Positions 1 to 8,690 of a stretch of DNA of 38,126 bases are shown piece after piece (the first letter of the stretch is position 1; each line of letters starts with the position of its first letter). Below the pieces are notes generated by a model. That model was not told the DNA's origin and did no database searches. It saw nothing but the letters and a program-made list of their open reading frames with translations. This DNA comes from Phaeoceros laevis (lineage: Eukaryota > Anthocerotophyta > Anthocerotopsida > Notothyladales), in contig JBNGIQ010009489.1 of assembly GCA_049999765.1 (NCBI GenBank), forward strand, positions 237,695 through 275,820, in the 5' to 3' direction. A program made the position numbers and the translations under genes.

Positions 1-449
1 GGCCCGACCGGTAGGGGCTTCGAGAGAGAGAGAGAGGGGCGAGGTACGGACGCGTCAGTCGCACGTATCGGTCATCAACGTTCTTTACGCTTTAGGAGAT
101 GGGCCGAGTGCTATGGTCCTAATTGTGGCTCCCAAAGCGTTCAACTCAGCAGGTTATCAGCCCGAGAGGTTTCGCGAAAAATTGCACAAGGCTTTGGGGG
201 GCACAAATGTACGTTGGATGAACATTCTTTCATGTTGGATGCGTATGTGTTGCTAGCTTTCGATTGCGGGTGTCATTTTAACCCCTCCTAACCAGCAAGT
301 GGCATGTGCAGGATTATAAACGCTTTCATGACACCCTGCACGAGGCTGCCTTGGATGCGGTGTGTGAGTTTTGAGTTGTAAGCAGTCTGCCCCGGAAGCC
401 ACCGTCCCTAAATTCCGGCAATGGAGATGCCGGGAATGGCACCACCTTC
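1..449. other. 5' flank of the ParB-domain gene
   Basis: No gene is supported here. A GA microsatellite lies at about 21-35. The reading frames that run through the end of this interval on either strand look like shadows of the ParB ORF that starts at 450. I see no convincing TATA box. Confidence 0.4.
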
Positions 450-2102
450 ATGGATTTTTCGTTGGCAAGGCCGTCGGAGTCCCAGCGCACACCTGGTCCC
501 GCCCGCACTTCCGACGGACGTTCTCCAAGGGCGTCACAAGGCAGCACGCACCGGGCATCCGGTGCAAAGCATGATTTGGTTGATGCAGACGCCCAAGGCT
601 TTGACAACAGAGGTTCTGATGTCAGGAATGGCTCGGATGGGGGTGGCTCAGACGGGAGTGCCGGGAATGACACCGGTGACAGTGATGCATCTGAATCGGA
701 GCATGAGGGCAAGTGCGCACGGCCAGACTCACAGCAACCCAGCACTTCGCAGCGGCGCAGGGTTCAAGCTCAGCATGTTGGTCCAGATTTGGTTGATACA
801 CTGTTGGGGCGGCAGTCCATGGCTGACATCACGGGAGAGGGTGCGTACCTCCAGCCCAAACGTGGGCGGCCTCCAAAAGCTTGTGCAGGCGGCAAGGAGA
901 ACAGGCCACCGTGGAAGGCAGCAGCAAAGGCAGCAAACAAGGGCAACAAAGGCAAAGCATCTGCAGGAAATGGGGATGGAGTGGACGAGGACTTGCCAGA
1001 TTTCGTGCGGGAGGTGAAGGACTCGGCTGTTGTAACTGATGAGGACAGATTGAAAGGGGAGCAGGAAACTGAACTGGACAAGATTCGCAACGTTGTAGCC
1101 AGCAAGAGGGTTTGGAAAGGGACACTACAGGTGCATGTTGAGTGGTGCATACCAGCTGGTGACTTGTGTGAATCAGCTGCTGTGCGGGAGCTGGATATGC
1201 CGTGGGTGGAAACACTTATGAGTAAAATGAAGCACAGTCCGTGGGTTGCTGGAATGCTTCCCGTCCTTGTTGTTCTAAACCCTGGGCAGTGCCCACATGC
1301 CTGTGATTTTGATATGGAGGACTTCGATGGAGGCAAGTATGTCATGTATGTGCTAGGAGGAAACCACTCCTACCAGGCTAGACTTCGGCTTGCAGCTGAG
1401 TGCCCAGACAAGCGTGCCTTCCAGTGGTTGGAGGCATATGTGCTAGCAGGGCTCACCGAGGAAGAGATGCGGCTGCTTGCAACAGATCACAATACAATGG
1501 CTGAATGTCGGAAATCTTTTTCGTTCATAGATCGGGTTAGGTACATTAGACATGAGCTGGTTGGCAGGCTGGCAAAAGGAGAGAAGTGTGATGTGGACTG
1601 GAAGTTAGATGTCTTCCAGCGTCTTGGCATGATACCACCTTGGGACAGCAGCAAGCATGGAGATAAAATTCAATACCATCGACTGCTGGACAACAGGTCT
1701 CTGGAATACTGTGTACCAAAAGTGTCTCAAGATGTATGGAAGTTCGTGAATGAGATTTTTGAGAAGTACGAGCAAAAAAGGTTGCCGGAACAGGTTCGAG
1801 CAGTTGCTGCTCTAGAAGCAAAGGCAGCAAAATCAAAACGTAAGCCTAGGAAGGCTTCGACTGTGAGGGACAGCATGGTTGTGCATGCAAAGGATACATG
1901 CATACCAGTGCGGGTGTGGCGAGCGTTCCAAGGAATAGAGCACACAGCTGCAGGACATACCAACTTGAAAACCGCATGTTTGAAGGTGCTTTCAGGCGAG
2001 CTGACTTTGAAAGAAATGTATGCATGGCTGGAGAATGCGAAGAAGCTCAACCTCATTCAAGTGGCCCTCACAAAGCACTTTGAAAAACTGCTCAACGTTT
2101 GA
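450..2102 (+). CDS. ParB-like domain protein, probable first exon(s) of a ParB-methyltransferase gene
   Basis: This is an open frame of 550 codons from an ATG. Residues 1-150 are low-complexity, rich in Ser, Gly, Asp and Arg, and probably disordered. Residues about 225-360 resemble a ParB/Srx-fold domain: a P-V-x-V strand, then an acidic segment and GGNHSYQARL at about residue 303, which matches the DGNHR-type motif of ParB families, then a helix like LTEEEMRLLATDHN. Residues 440-460 are Lys-rich, and the last 70 are helical. ParB-like domains bind DNA or nucleotides and in phages are often fused or linked to DNA methyltransferases. A methyltransferase ORF follows 480 bases downstream on the same strand, so one spliced gene is likely. 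The frame ends with TGA at 2100-2102, which may lie past the true donor site; the junction is unresolved. The domain call is by motif only. Confidence 0.6.
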   Translation: MDFSLARPSESQRTPGPARTSDGRSPRASQGSTHRASGAKHDLVDADAQGFDNRGSDVRNGSDGGGSDGSAGNDTGDSDASESEHEGKCARPDSQQPSTSQRRRVQAQHVGPDLVDTLLGRQSMADITGEGAYLQPKRGRPPKACAGGKENRPPWKAAAKAANKGNKGKASAGNGDGVDEDLPDFVREVKDSAVVTDEDRLKGEQETELDKIRNVVASKRVWKGTLQVHVEWCIPAGDLCESAAVRELDMPWVETLMSKMKHSPWVAGMLPVLVVLNPGQCPHACDFDMEDFDGGKYVMYVLGGNHSYQARLRLAAECPDKRAFQWLEAYVLAGLTEEEMRLLATDHNTMAECRKSFSFIDRVRYIRHELVGRLAKGEKCDVDWKLDVFQRLGMIPPWDSSKHGDKIQYHRLLDNRSLEYCVPKVSQDVWKFVNEIFEKYEQKRLPEQVRAVAALEAKAAKSKRKPRKASTVRDSMVVHAKDTCIPVRVWRAFQGIEHTAAGHTNLKTACLKVLSGELTLKEMYAWLENAKKLNLIQVALTKHFEKLLNV

Positions 2103-2585
2103 TGAAGTGCGTGAAAGGTTTCCCCTTCACGCTACAGTTGAGCAAGTTAGTTGTTTTCAGCTGGCTTTTGCGAAAGTGGTAAGATCAAACCCCAAACGTG
2201 GCAAGTTGTGTGATTGCAATTTAGGTTCTTTGCATTTTTTGCACCGGATGTCCAGTGCTGTGACAGACTGGTGCAATTCCATGCTGAGAGTGTGCTTAGC
2301 AGCTAACCTCATAATTCCATTTTTGCAGTAAAAAAAACGTGTATCTGAGCATGCCGACTGGCCAGCAAGTGTTTGTTAGCATGTGCTTGTGGACATGACT
2401 GCACCGGATGTCCGGTGCACTCATGGCTGCCTGGCCATGCCATGTAGATATGGCATTTCTGCTGTGTGAATGCTGCAAAACATAGATGCACCGGATGTCC
2501 CGTGGTTATGTAGCATAACCCTAATACCTGGTCAGCTGCCTGTTGGACTAACTCTATGCTGCTGGTGCTTTGATGTGCACAACGA
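2103..2585 (+). other. Probable intron between the ParB and methyltransferase ORFs
   Basis: All frames contain stops and no domain can be read. The methyltransferase frame is open only from 2574, and there is no AG acceptor between there and about 2620, so I could not place a canonical junction for the observed coding start. The interval holds three of the four copies of a GCACCGG palindrome described separately. Confidence 0.4.
2241..2505. repeat. Three dispersed copies of an 18-bp palindromic motif
   Basis: Copies lie at 2241-2258, 2401-2418 and 2488-2505. The middle one is GCACCGGATGTCCGGTGC, with 8-bp arms around a TG centre; the others differ by one or two bases. A fourth, slightly different copy lies in the ParB coding sequence at 548-565 (7-bp arms, 4-base centre). 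I noticed no other full copies in the window. Confidence 0.7.
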
Positions 2586-3947
2586 TTGCGTTCTGTGGGT
2601 GACGTGGATCAACTGCCTCCAAGTTTCAAAGAGCACCTCTTCAAAGCGAAAGAATGGAAAAAATTGAAGGACCAGCAGGAACAATTGAAAGAATGTGGCC
2701 CGTCAACGAAGTATGCGTATTACAGGGACGAGGAATGGCCTGCAGGTGTCATGAGCAAGCTCTCCATTCTGACTGGGGATTTGAAGGGCATGGCGGGGTT
2801 CGTGGAGGCACGTGTGTACACTCTGTTTGTGCTTGACCTACCAAGGGGCTTGGACCTGGATCCAATGTCCAAAGAGTATGACAGTCGGTTCATGCAACAA
2901 CAATTTGACAGCATCATGAATCAGTTCAATTCCATCACAACGGCAGAGGTATTTTGCATTATTGTGTTCCATTCCCCTGACGACATGTCCATGGTGAAAG
3001 AGGTGTTGATGGCACAGTGCCAGAGAGCAGTTACAAGCTGCATATGGCACAAAAGTAATGTGACTGCTCCATCGAAGGATAAGTTGTACGATGCATTGGA
3101 TTTTTTTACAGTTGCTGCAGGCTCAAAGCTGTCGGGCTGCATTCCTACTGCATTTCCAGTGGGTGCATTTTTGGGCATGAGCCCGGGTGCTGCTGGGGTC
3201 ACAAATGTGTTTTCAGAGCCTGCTGTAGAACTCAAGCTCTGCTACACGACAGCAGATGACAAGGTGGTGTCTCCCTACCAAATGCCTTTGCGTTTTTTGA
3301 AGAAGCTCATTAGCATGTTCACAGCAAAGGGGGAGTGGGTGCTTGATGGGTGCTCAGGCTCGGGGTCAGCTCTTGTTGCAGCTGCACAACTAGCTCGGAA
3401 TGCTGTGGCTGTTGATGTGGATCCCAGGTGCACTCAGTACATTACATTGCGCGTCAACTCTTTGGAAAACCTGCCCACAGAAACTCAAGAGGTTGGGGAG
3501 CATGGTGGTTTTTCTGGCACCAAGGTTTTCAGGAATGAGCCCATGATGAGCGTGGTTGCTGGTGGGAGGGGCTCGTACCTAGCCCTGAAGGGGAAGCAGG
3601 GCTCCAAACATGGTGGTAGCAAGGACCCCAGCGCTTTCATGCCTCAGGTTCCAGGGCAGATGACAATTCGCGAACCGCTCATGAAGGGAAAGTCAGTTGC
3701 CACTCAAGCGATGGCGGAAATTGCAGCACACAACAATGCTGAGGTCGTAGATGAAGTCGTTCCCGACTCCGAGAACCAGCAAGACCTGCTCTCACTGTCT
3801 CCTACCCTAGGTATGCAGGGAGGTCTCACTGTCTCCTACCCTAGGTATGCAGGGAGGCCCGTAAGTATTGTTGGTGCAGGTCCAAGTTATGCTGAAGTGA
3901 GTGAGGCACAGGCCACCGGCGTGGATGTCGATACTGCGGAGGCATAA
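2586..3947 (+). CDS. Beta-class (N4/N6) DNA methyltransferase-like protein, probable C-terminal half of the ParB gene
   Basis: About 450 codons; the frame is open from 2574, and the coordinates begin at the first likely coding residues. Motif order is that of beta-class DNA amino-methyltransferases. A motif IV-like segment, LFVLDLPRGLDLD, lies at about residues 79-92. A motif X-like SPYQMPLRFLKKLI is at about residue 230. Motif I, VLDGCSGSGSALVAAAQLAR, follows at about residue 250, and the acidic VDVD after it would hold S-adenosylmethionine. The catalytic motif reads DLPR where active enzymes have DPPY or SPPY, so activity is doubtful or the substrate is unusual. The C-terminal 150 residues are low-complexity and contain a 34-bp duplication. 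It is probably nuclear and spliced to the upstream ParB exon. An alternative is a mobile-element gene. The methyltransferase fold call is firm from motifs I and X; the function is not. Confidence 0.65.
   Translation: MRSVGDVDQLPPSFKEHLFKAKEWKKLKDQQEQLKECGPSTKYAYYRDEEWPAGVMSKLSILTGDLKGMAGFVEARVYTLFVLDLPRGLDLDPMSKEYDSRFMQQQFDSIMNQFNSITTAEVFCIIVFHSPDDMSMVKEVLMAQCQRAVTSCIWHKSNVTAPSKDKLYDALDFFTVAAGSKLSGCIPTAFPVGAFLGMSPGAAGVTNVFSEPAVELKLCYTTADDKVVSPYQMPLRFLKKLISMFTAKGEWVLDGCSGSGSALVAAAQLARNAVAVDVDPRCTQYITLRVNSLENLPTETQEVGEHGGFSGTKVFRNEPMMSVVAGGRGSYLALKGKQGSKHGGSKDPSAFMPQVPGQMTIREPLMKGKSVATQAMAEIAAHNNAEVVDEVVPDSENQQDLLSLSPTLGMQGGLTVSYPRYAGRPVSIVGAGPSYAEVSEAQATGVDVDTAEA
3790..3857 (+). repeat. Exact 34-bp tandem duplication inside the methyltransferase ORF
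   Basis: The 34 bases from 3790 are repeated at once from 3824. Because 34 is not a multiple of three, the second copy is read in another frame, so the protein shows no repeat. Both copies contain CCCTAG next to GTATGC, which resembles a splice acceptor beside a donor. Confidence 0.85.
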
Positions 3948-4311
3948 TTAGGTAGTATGGACGGCATGTAGTTCGCACGGGCATGTAGCTTGCACGAGAT
4001 TGCTTGGCTTGTCTGTCTGGCATGAAGCACGGGACATCCAATGCGGAGGATAGAGGGTAGCTGCCTTCATTCTTTGTTAAGCTGCTCCGACGACCTNNNN
4101 NNNNNNNNNNNNNNNNNNNNNNNNNNNNNNNNNNNNNNNNNNNNNNNNNNNNNNNNNNNNNNNNNNNNNNNNNNNNNNNNNNNNNNNNNNNNNNNNAAGC
4201 GAAAATTCGCGTTACGTACGTGGCATGCGGTCTTTTTGTACACATTTTTTCATTCAAAAACGTAGAAGTAAGGAAAACCTTGTTAGGGTTCACTTGAATT
4301 GGCATTATTTT
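3948..4311. other. Intergenic with scaffold gap 4097-4196
   Basis: The 100 Ns at 4097-4196 are a placeholder gap. The flanks hold no supported gene. The missing sequence lies just 3' of minus-strand family member A and could contain its RING exon. Confidence 0.8.
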
Positions 4312-5756
4312 TTAGAGACCGACTTTCGTTACCGTTTCAATGGAGACCTTGTTTGCTTCTATCTCGAGTTTCCGAGCCTCAAGTTGCAGTTTGCCGTCCT
4401 CCACCTGTTTTCTAGCCGCAGCTTCTATTTCAGCTTTGCTAGCCTCAAACCTTTGCTTTGCTTCTTCAACTTGATGTCTTGCTGTGGCTTTAATCTTGGC
4501 CTTGTCGCTCTCAAATCTGAGCTTATCTGCAGCTGATGCTGCTTCCATCTTGGCGTTTACATCCTTCAGCTTGAGCATCTCAGCTACTGTAGCTTCGGCT
4601 TCCTTGAGAAGAGTTTTTGTCAATGCCTCCAGTGCTTCCTTTTCTGTTCCAAGTCTCTCCTTGTCGGCCTCCAAATTGGACAGCTTGGCTTCCAACCTAG
4701 GCATGTCGCCCGACTTTCCTCCCAAGACTCCAACTTCACCATTTCGAGATCCCTCTCTCCCTCCAAAGGTTTCGGCATTTCCTTCCTCCTCTTGGATTCA
4801 GATTCAAAGCTCTCGGACATTTGGAGCTCCCTCGTGCCTGCAGATTCTTCTTCTTCTTCTTTTGCTTTCTTCATTTTCCATATGTTTCTCTCGGTCTCTG
4901 AGTCCAGCCACGAGTCTTGTGCTTCCGGCCTCGAGATGAAGACACAATATTGTGCGTGCGTCAGTTCTGCGCATGTTTCCAACTGCTGCCAAAATTCTGA
5001 ACGCCTCACCATGTTCATATCTGGGCTCAGATGCCACACCACTTCCCAGTCCTTGAGTAGCACCAGAGGTGTGTCCTTACTAGCCTCATTGGACCCTAGC
5101 ACAGCTTCCCAGATGCTATCATGGTCGTCAATTTTGCCATCAAAAAGCACAGTGGGACCTGGCCTCCCGAACTCCATTGCCTGCACAAATTTTTCAAAGC
5201 GCATCTGCGAAAACACCAATGAGTGACATATTGTGGTAGCATCGCATTTGTCCAGGAAGGTATTTCTGTGCCCTTTCAAATTGTAGACTCGGAACTGCTC
5301 GATGGTACGCTCGTAGTCGCCTGCAGGTATATGCTCATCCTCGGTGGCAGTGAACAGTTCTACCAATTCCAAAACCCACATGCCCAGCGCTAGCATTCGA
5401 TCAGGACTGAATGGGGGAGTCAGTTCCCTCTGCTTCAGTTCAAATTCAAGGGCGGCTGCAGAAGAGAACAAAGTGCTGTTGGTAACCGTCAATCGACAAT
5501 CGATCCATGTATGTTCTAGCTAGCTGGAGCCAAGGAACTGCGACCCAACCTCCCGCCATGGATACTCACATGTCCTATATGCCTTCAAAGTGGCCCTCGC
5601 CATAGTTCTGGAAGATTCCTCGAATATCTTGAGTTGCCGACGTCTCTGTTTCTTGGCCTCTTCCAAATTTCTTCTGGCCAGTTCAGATTTCTCTCTCTTG
5701 GCCTCTCTCCTTCGTTCCCTAGCCCTCTCTCCTCTTTCCGCCTTGTCCATCGCCAT
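4312..5756 (-). pseudogene. Family member A: N-terminal unknown domain plus coiled coil, no RING seen; one frameshift
   Basis: Exon 1 (5756-5570) encodes a strongly basic helix beginning MAMDKAERGERARERRREAK and ends in a GTGAGT donor, phase 1. Exon 2 starts at 5455 after CTGCAG and continues in phase. It carries the family domain: PDRMLALGMWVLELVELF, then VYNLKGHRNTFL, IWEAVLGS, FWQQLETCAEL and SWLDSE, matching members D and E in order. An acidic stretch (EEEEES) and a long coiled coil follow. The coiled coil leaves the upstream frame near 4720, so one base is missing or gained, unless a tiny intron is present. The coiled coil ends with a stop at about 4312 without the RING seen in C, E and F. 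The N gap immediately downstream could hide one. Function unknown; by analogy a RING-less relative of ubiquitin ligases. Confidence 0.6.
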
Positions 5757-6150
5757 CACTAACCGTCCAAAGACAAGGTGCTGGATTGAACACGTTGACA
5801 AGGGAACTTGGGAAGGAAAGGAAGAATGAAAAATTATTTCCTGAACTCCTTTCGGGTTCATTAGGGTTCCAAGAACCAAGGTTCAAGTTGTTCAATCGTT
5901 CAATCAAAAGAAATGTCTGTTCGAACGAGGAACTTCATGTTTTCGGTTCTGTGAGAGGGATTGTGAGGGAGGAACAAGTTTATTTGAAGTGATTGACGGG
6001 GTACTTGCGTACCACATAGGGAGCCCTTGGCACAACTAGCTGTGGCCTCAGTTAAAGGTACCTAGCCGGCACAGCTCTGGATGCTGCCCCGAGGGCTTCA
6101 AACTTCACAGCGGTCAAAATTCCTCATCGAGGTCATGATACTGAACATGA

Positions 6151-6640
6151 TCAACCAGTGAAGTAGCCTAGACCTGGCTTCTGGATATGATCGCCACCAA
6201 ATTTAAACTTACTATGTACCGCAACCGGTGCCAGCTTTGAAATCTCTTCTTCCAGTCGCTTGTTCTCAGATTCCAGTCTGGTGATCTCCGCTGCCATCCT
6301 GACCATCTCCTCCTCATTCGCCTCAAGCCTCTCCTCCGCCAGCTTGAGCGCCGGTTGTAGCAGGGCGAACTTGAGAGTTGTCATAGCTCGTCGGACGTCG
6401 TCCAGGATTTTCTGACCGTCCGGCCCAACAAGCGCTACATAATCCAACGTCCTCACGTAGTCCTTCAAAGCTGCAACAAATGAGGTATAATTCATTGGAT
6501 CGCTGTCCACGAAATCCTCATAAGCTCGACGAAATTTGGAATGATGATCCCTGGTCCGATGACTGTCTCGACAACTGGATTTTGATTCCTCAGCTAGCTC
6601 ATGTGAACTCCTGAATCTCGGACAGATCTGGCCTACCTGT
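6151..6640 (-). CDS. Coiled-coil ORF, possible fragment of the same family
   Basis: The frame is open from about 6640 down to a stop at 6151. It starts with a charged Ser/Arg/His-rich stretch, continues through a helix (SFVAALKDYVRTLDYVALV) and ends in a coiled coil containing EITRLESENKRLEEEISKL. That segment closely resembles the C-terminal coiled coil of member D (EISRLEEENESLEADISRI). No RING and no clear copy of the N-terminal family domain are present. I could not fix a start codon or an exon boundary. It may be a truncated family member or a single exon of one. Confidence 0.4.
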
Positions 6641-6840
6641 AGATGGCCTCGGTCGTTAAGCTACAAGCATGACATTGTCATCAAAGTGCACAATGCATAT
6701 GTTGAACCAGATGAAGGTGCTCTGGAAAGCCCTAGCTGCTTCCAAGACAAAAAATATTCCTGCCCCTTTGCCCCGCGATTTAGGAGCCAAAGCATGGCGG
6801 AAGATCTTCCAGTCTTTCAAGAGGCTTTGCCTCTATCGCT

Positions 6841-7262
6841 TCACATCTCAGAATTCTTCATCTGCTGCAGCTGTATAGACAAGTTTGTAAATCTATGAGC
6901 CCTGTCGATATGAGCTCTGTCGATGCAGCCCTTATTACAATATCGTGCATGGGTACAGGGAAACAGAAGCACATCGCGTGGTACCGTGTAACATATCTGA
7001 CACGCCTCCGCATCTTCAATCGCCGCTGCTTCAATCTTGGCTTTCAAAGCCTCATATTTCTGAGTAACGGCTTCCATGGCATCTGCTACAATCTTGTCTT
7101 TCAAGGCCTTCGCCTCTTCGGCTGTCTCTGCCTTGTGTTTCTCCTTACGAACCTTTCTTTCCGCTTCAAACTTTCCCATCCATCCTCCAACTCTTGCCTT
7201 GCCGCGGCGTCGGCATCAGCCCGGGCCTTTTGACACTGCAATTGGGCCTTCAACTTGAACAT
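6841..7262 (-). pseudogene. Family member B: coiled coil plus truncated RING, frameshifted
   Basis: An ATG at 7262 opens a Lys/Glu/Ala-rich coiled coil (FKLKAQLQCQKARADADAAA). Near 7160-7175 the coding sense moves to another frame, consistent with a single-base indel, and continues as coiled coil up to KIEAAAIEDAEACQICY. The RING begins correctly, with CQIC, then PRDVLLFPC, H and YC-x2-GC. The last Cys pair (CPxC) is missing, and the tail is instead a 15-bp duplication read as IDRAHIDRAH. A complete zinc-binding site is therefore not encoded. The N-terminal family domain was not found upstream. Probably a decayed copy. Confidence 0.55.
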
Positions 7263-8690
7263 CACGCCTGAGTTCCACGTGTAGACTCATTGTCAGCAGC
7301 CTCACTAACTGAACAAGATTTCTATCTTGTGCAAGAGAATGGTTAACCGACCCCTGGCCACTAGTGCCAAGTGCAATTGCAAATTTGCTCGCAATGCTTC
7401 AGGATTGGTGACGCTAAATTTGCTGCCTGGCCAGGTTGAAAGGTCCTGCCAGAATTCAAGTTCCATAGCGCTCGGTCAGGTTGAACACTACCGGCGTTTT
7501 CTCATCCTGTGTTCAGAAGGGGACTGCATTCCCACTTTCAACAACTACTGCTCCACTGCCCCTAACATCATAAAAACATTCCAAGGCAGGCTATCATTAT
7601 CAAACAGGACAAGTTGCTGCCCCAAAACAATTCAGGTTCCATGGGGAGGTCATTTTGGCTTACCACATTCCAATGGCTCCTTCAAATGGCTCCCTTCGAT
7701 GCTTTCTTGGGCAGCGTTAGATCGCGGCCCAGGTTGTCCCTACCCACTTCTTATCTCAGAGTGCCACGCTCAGATGCCCAACCTGCCAACAACCTCACGA
7801 GATGAGCTTACGGCGGCGAGTGGTTCAGGGACTCCGCAATTTTTTTTCGCAAGTTAACCTGGCCAGAGGGGGCAATGACAATTGCATGCGCACATCCAAG
7901 TTCCTCGCACACTGTGTTCAAAATTGGTGATGCATACAGGCCCAGCCTACCTGGAAAAAATCTTAAAACTGCAAGTGCATATGGTAGAGGCTCAGAAGTT
8001 GCTTGAAGGAAGCCCTTCCAAGGGCAGGTGGAAGTTGAAAGTCCAGATAAAAGCCCACCTGGAGAAGGTGTCGGCGTGGTGGCAAGACGTTCTAAGCCGG
8101 GCAACATGTTGGGCTTAGTGTCATCTGAACCCATCTCTACAAGAAGATGAACCTGACTTTCGTCGACTGGATGATGTTCACTTGATGCGATGGTAGACTG
8201 CCTCTCTAGATCTCGCTGTGCCTCCTCTATCTGCACCAAACAATCCAGTATACACGAGCTTCTCCTTTTGTTATGCATTCGGCTCGGAAGCAAACACAAC
8301 TTTCAGAGTTGCGTACCTGAAATTGCACCTCAGTTGCGTAGTTCCTTCGATATAAACTGACGCCTTGGGAATCCACCAAGTACACGTCGGGTGACCTAGC
8401 CATCGAGGAAGGTTACTTGCGTTCGTCTTATACCCTCAATCGAATGTCATTCATCCACTCAAAGGCCTTGTGTTGCCAACAAAACAACATGGGAAGGAGG
8501 CCAGAAAATACTCACAGAGACATAAGGCACTGGAGAGGATCCTTGAAGGGCTGCCATGCTCGTTGCACAACCTTTGCTTGGTTGCAAACCTGAAAAATGT
8601 TTACTCCGTGCAGATACTCAACCACCTGAAATACAAAGCGATGGAAATTATGTACTCCCTACAGATCCACTCCTTCACTCCTGCCAACCA
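7263..8690. other. Region with scattered minus-strand open segments, unassigned
   Basis: On the minus strand, 8299-7850 keeps an open frame with plausible exon edges (a GTTAAC donor after SGQ near 7855; an acceptor before IEEAQRDLERQ near 8235). A segment near 8330-8400 reads SPDVYLVDSQGVSLYRRNY and is followed by a GTACGC donor. These may be the 3' exons of the beta-propeller gene that ends upstream, but I could not match them residue by residue to that family. From 7300 to 7800 I see no convincing exon. Confidence 0.3.

Noticed and set aside
326-745. 139-codon minus-strand frame opposite the ParB ORF
   Set aside because: It is the antisense shadow of the Ser/Pro-rich N-terminal coding part and has no motif.
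770-1345. 191-codon minus-strand frame
   Set aside because: Antisense to the ParB domain; its composition mirrors the real gene.
450-3947. Bacterial or phage contamination as the source of the ParB-MTase segment
   Set aside because: Composition and codon context resemble the neighbouring plant genes, and a stop-filled gap like an intron separates the ORFs; not excluded without read data.
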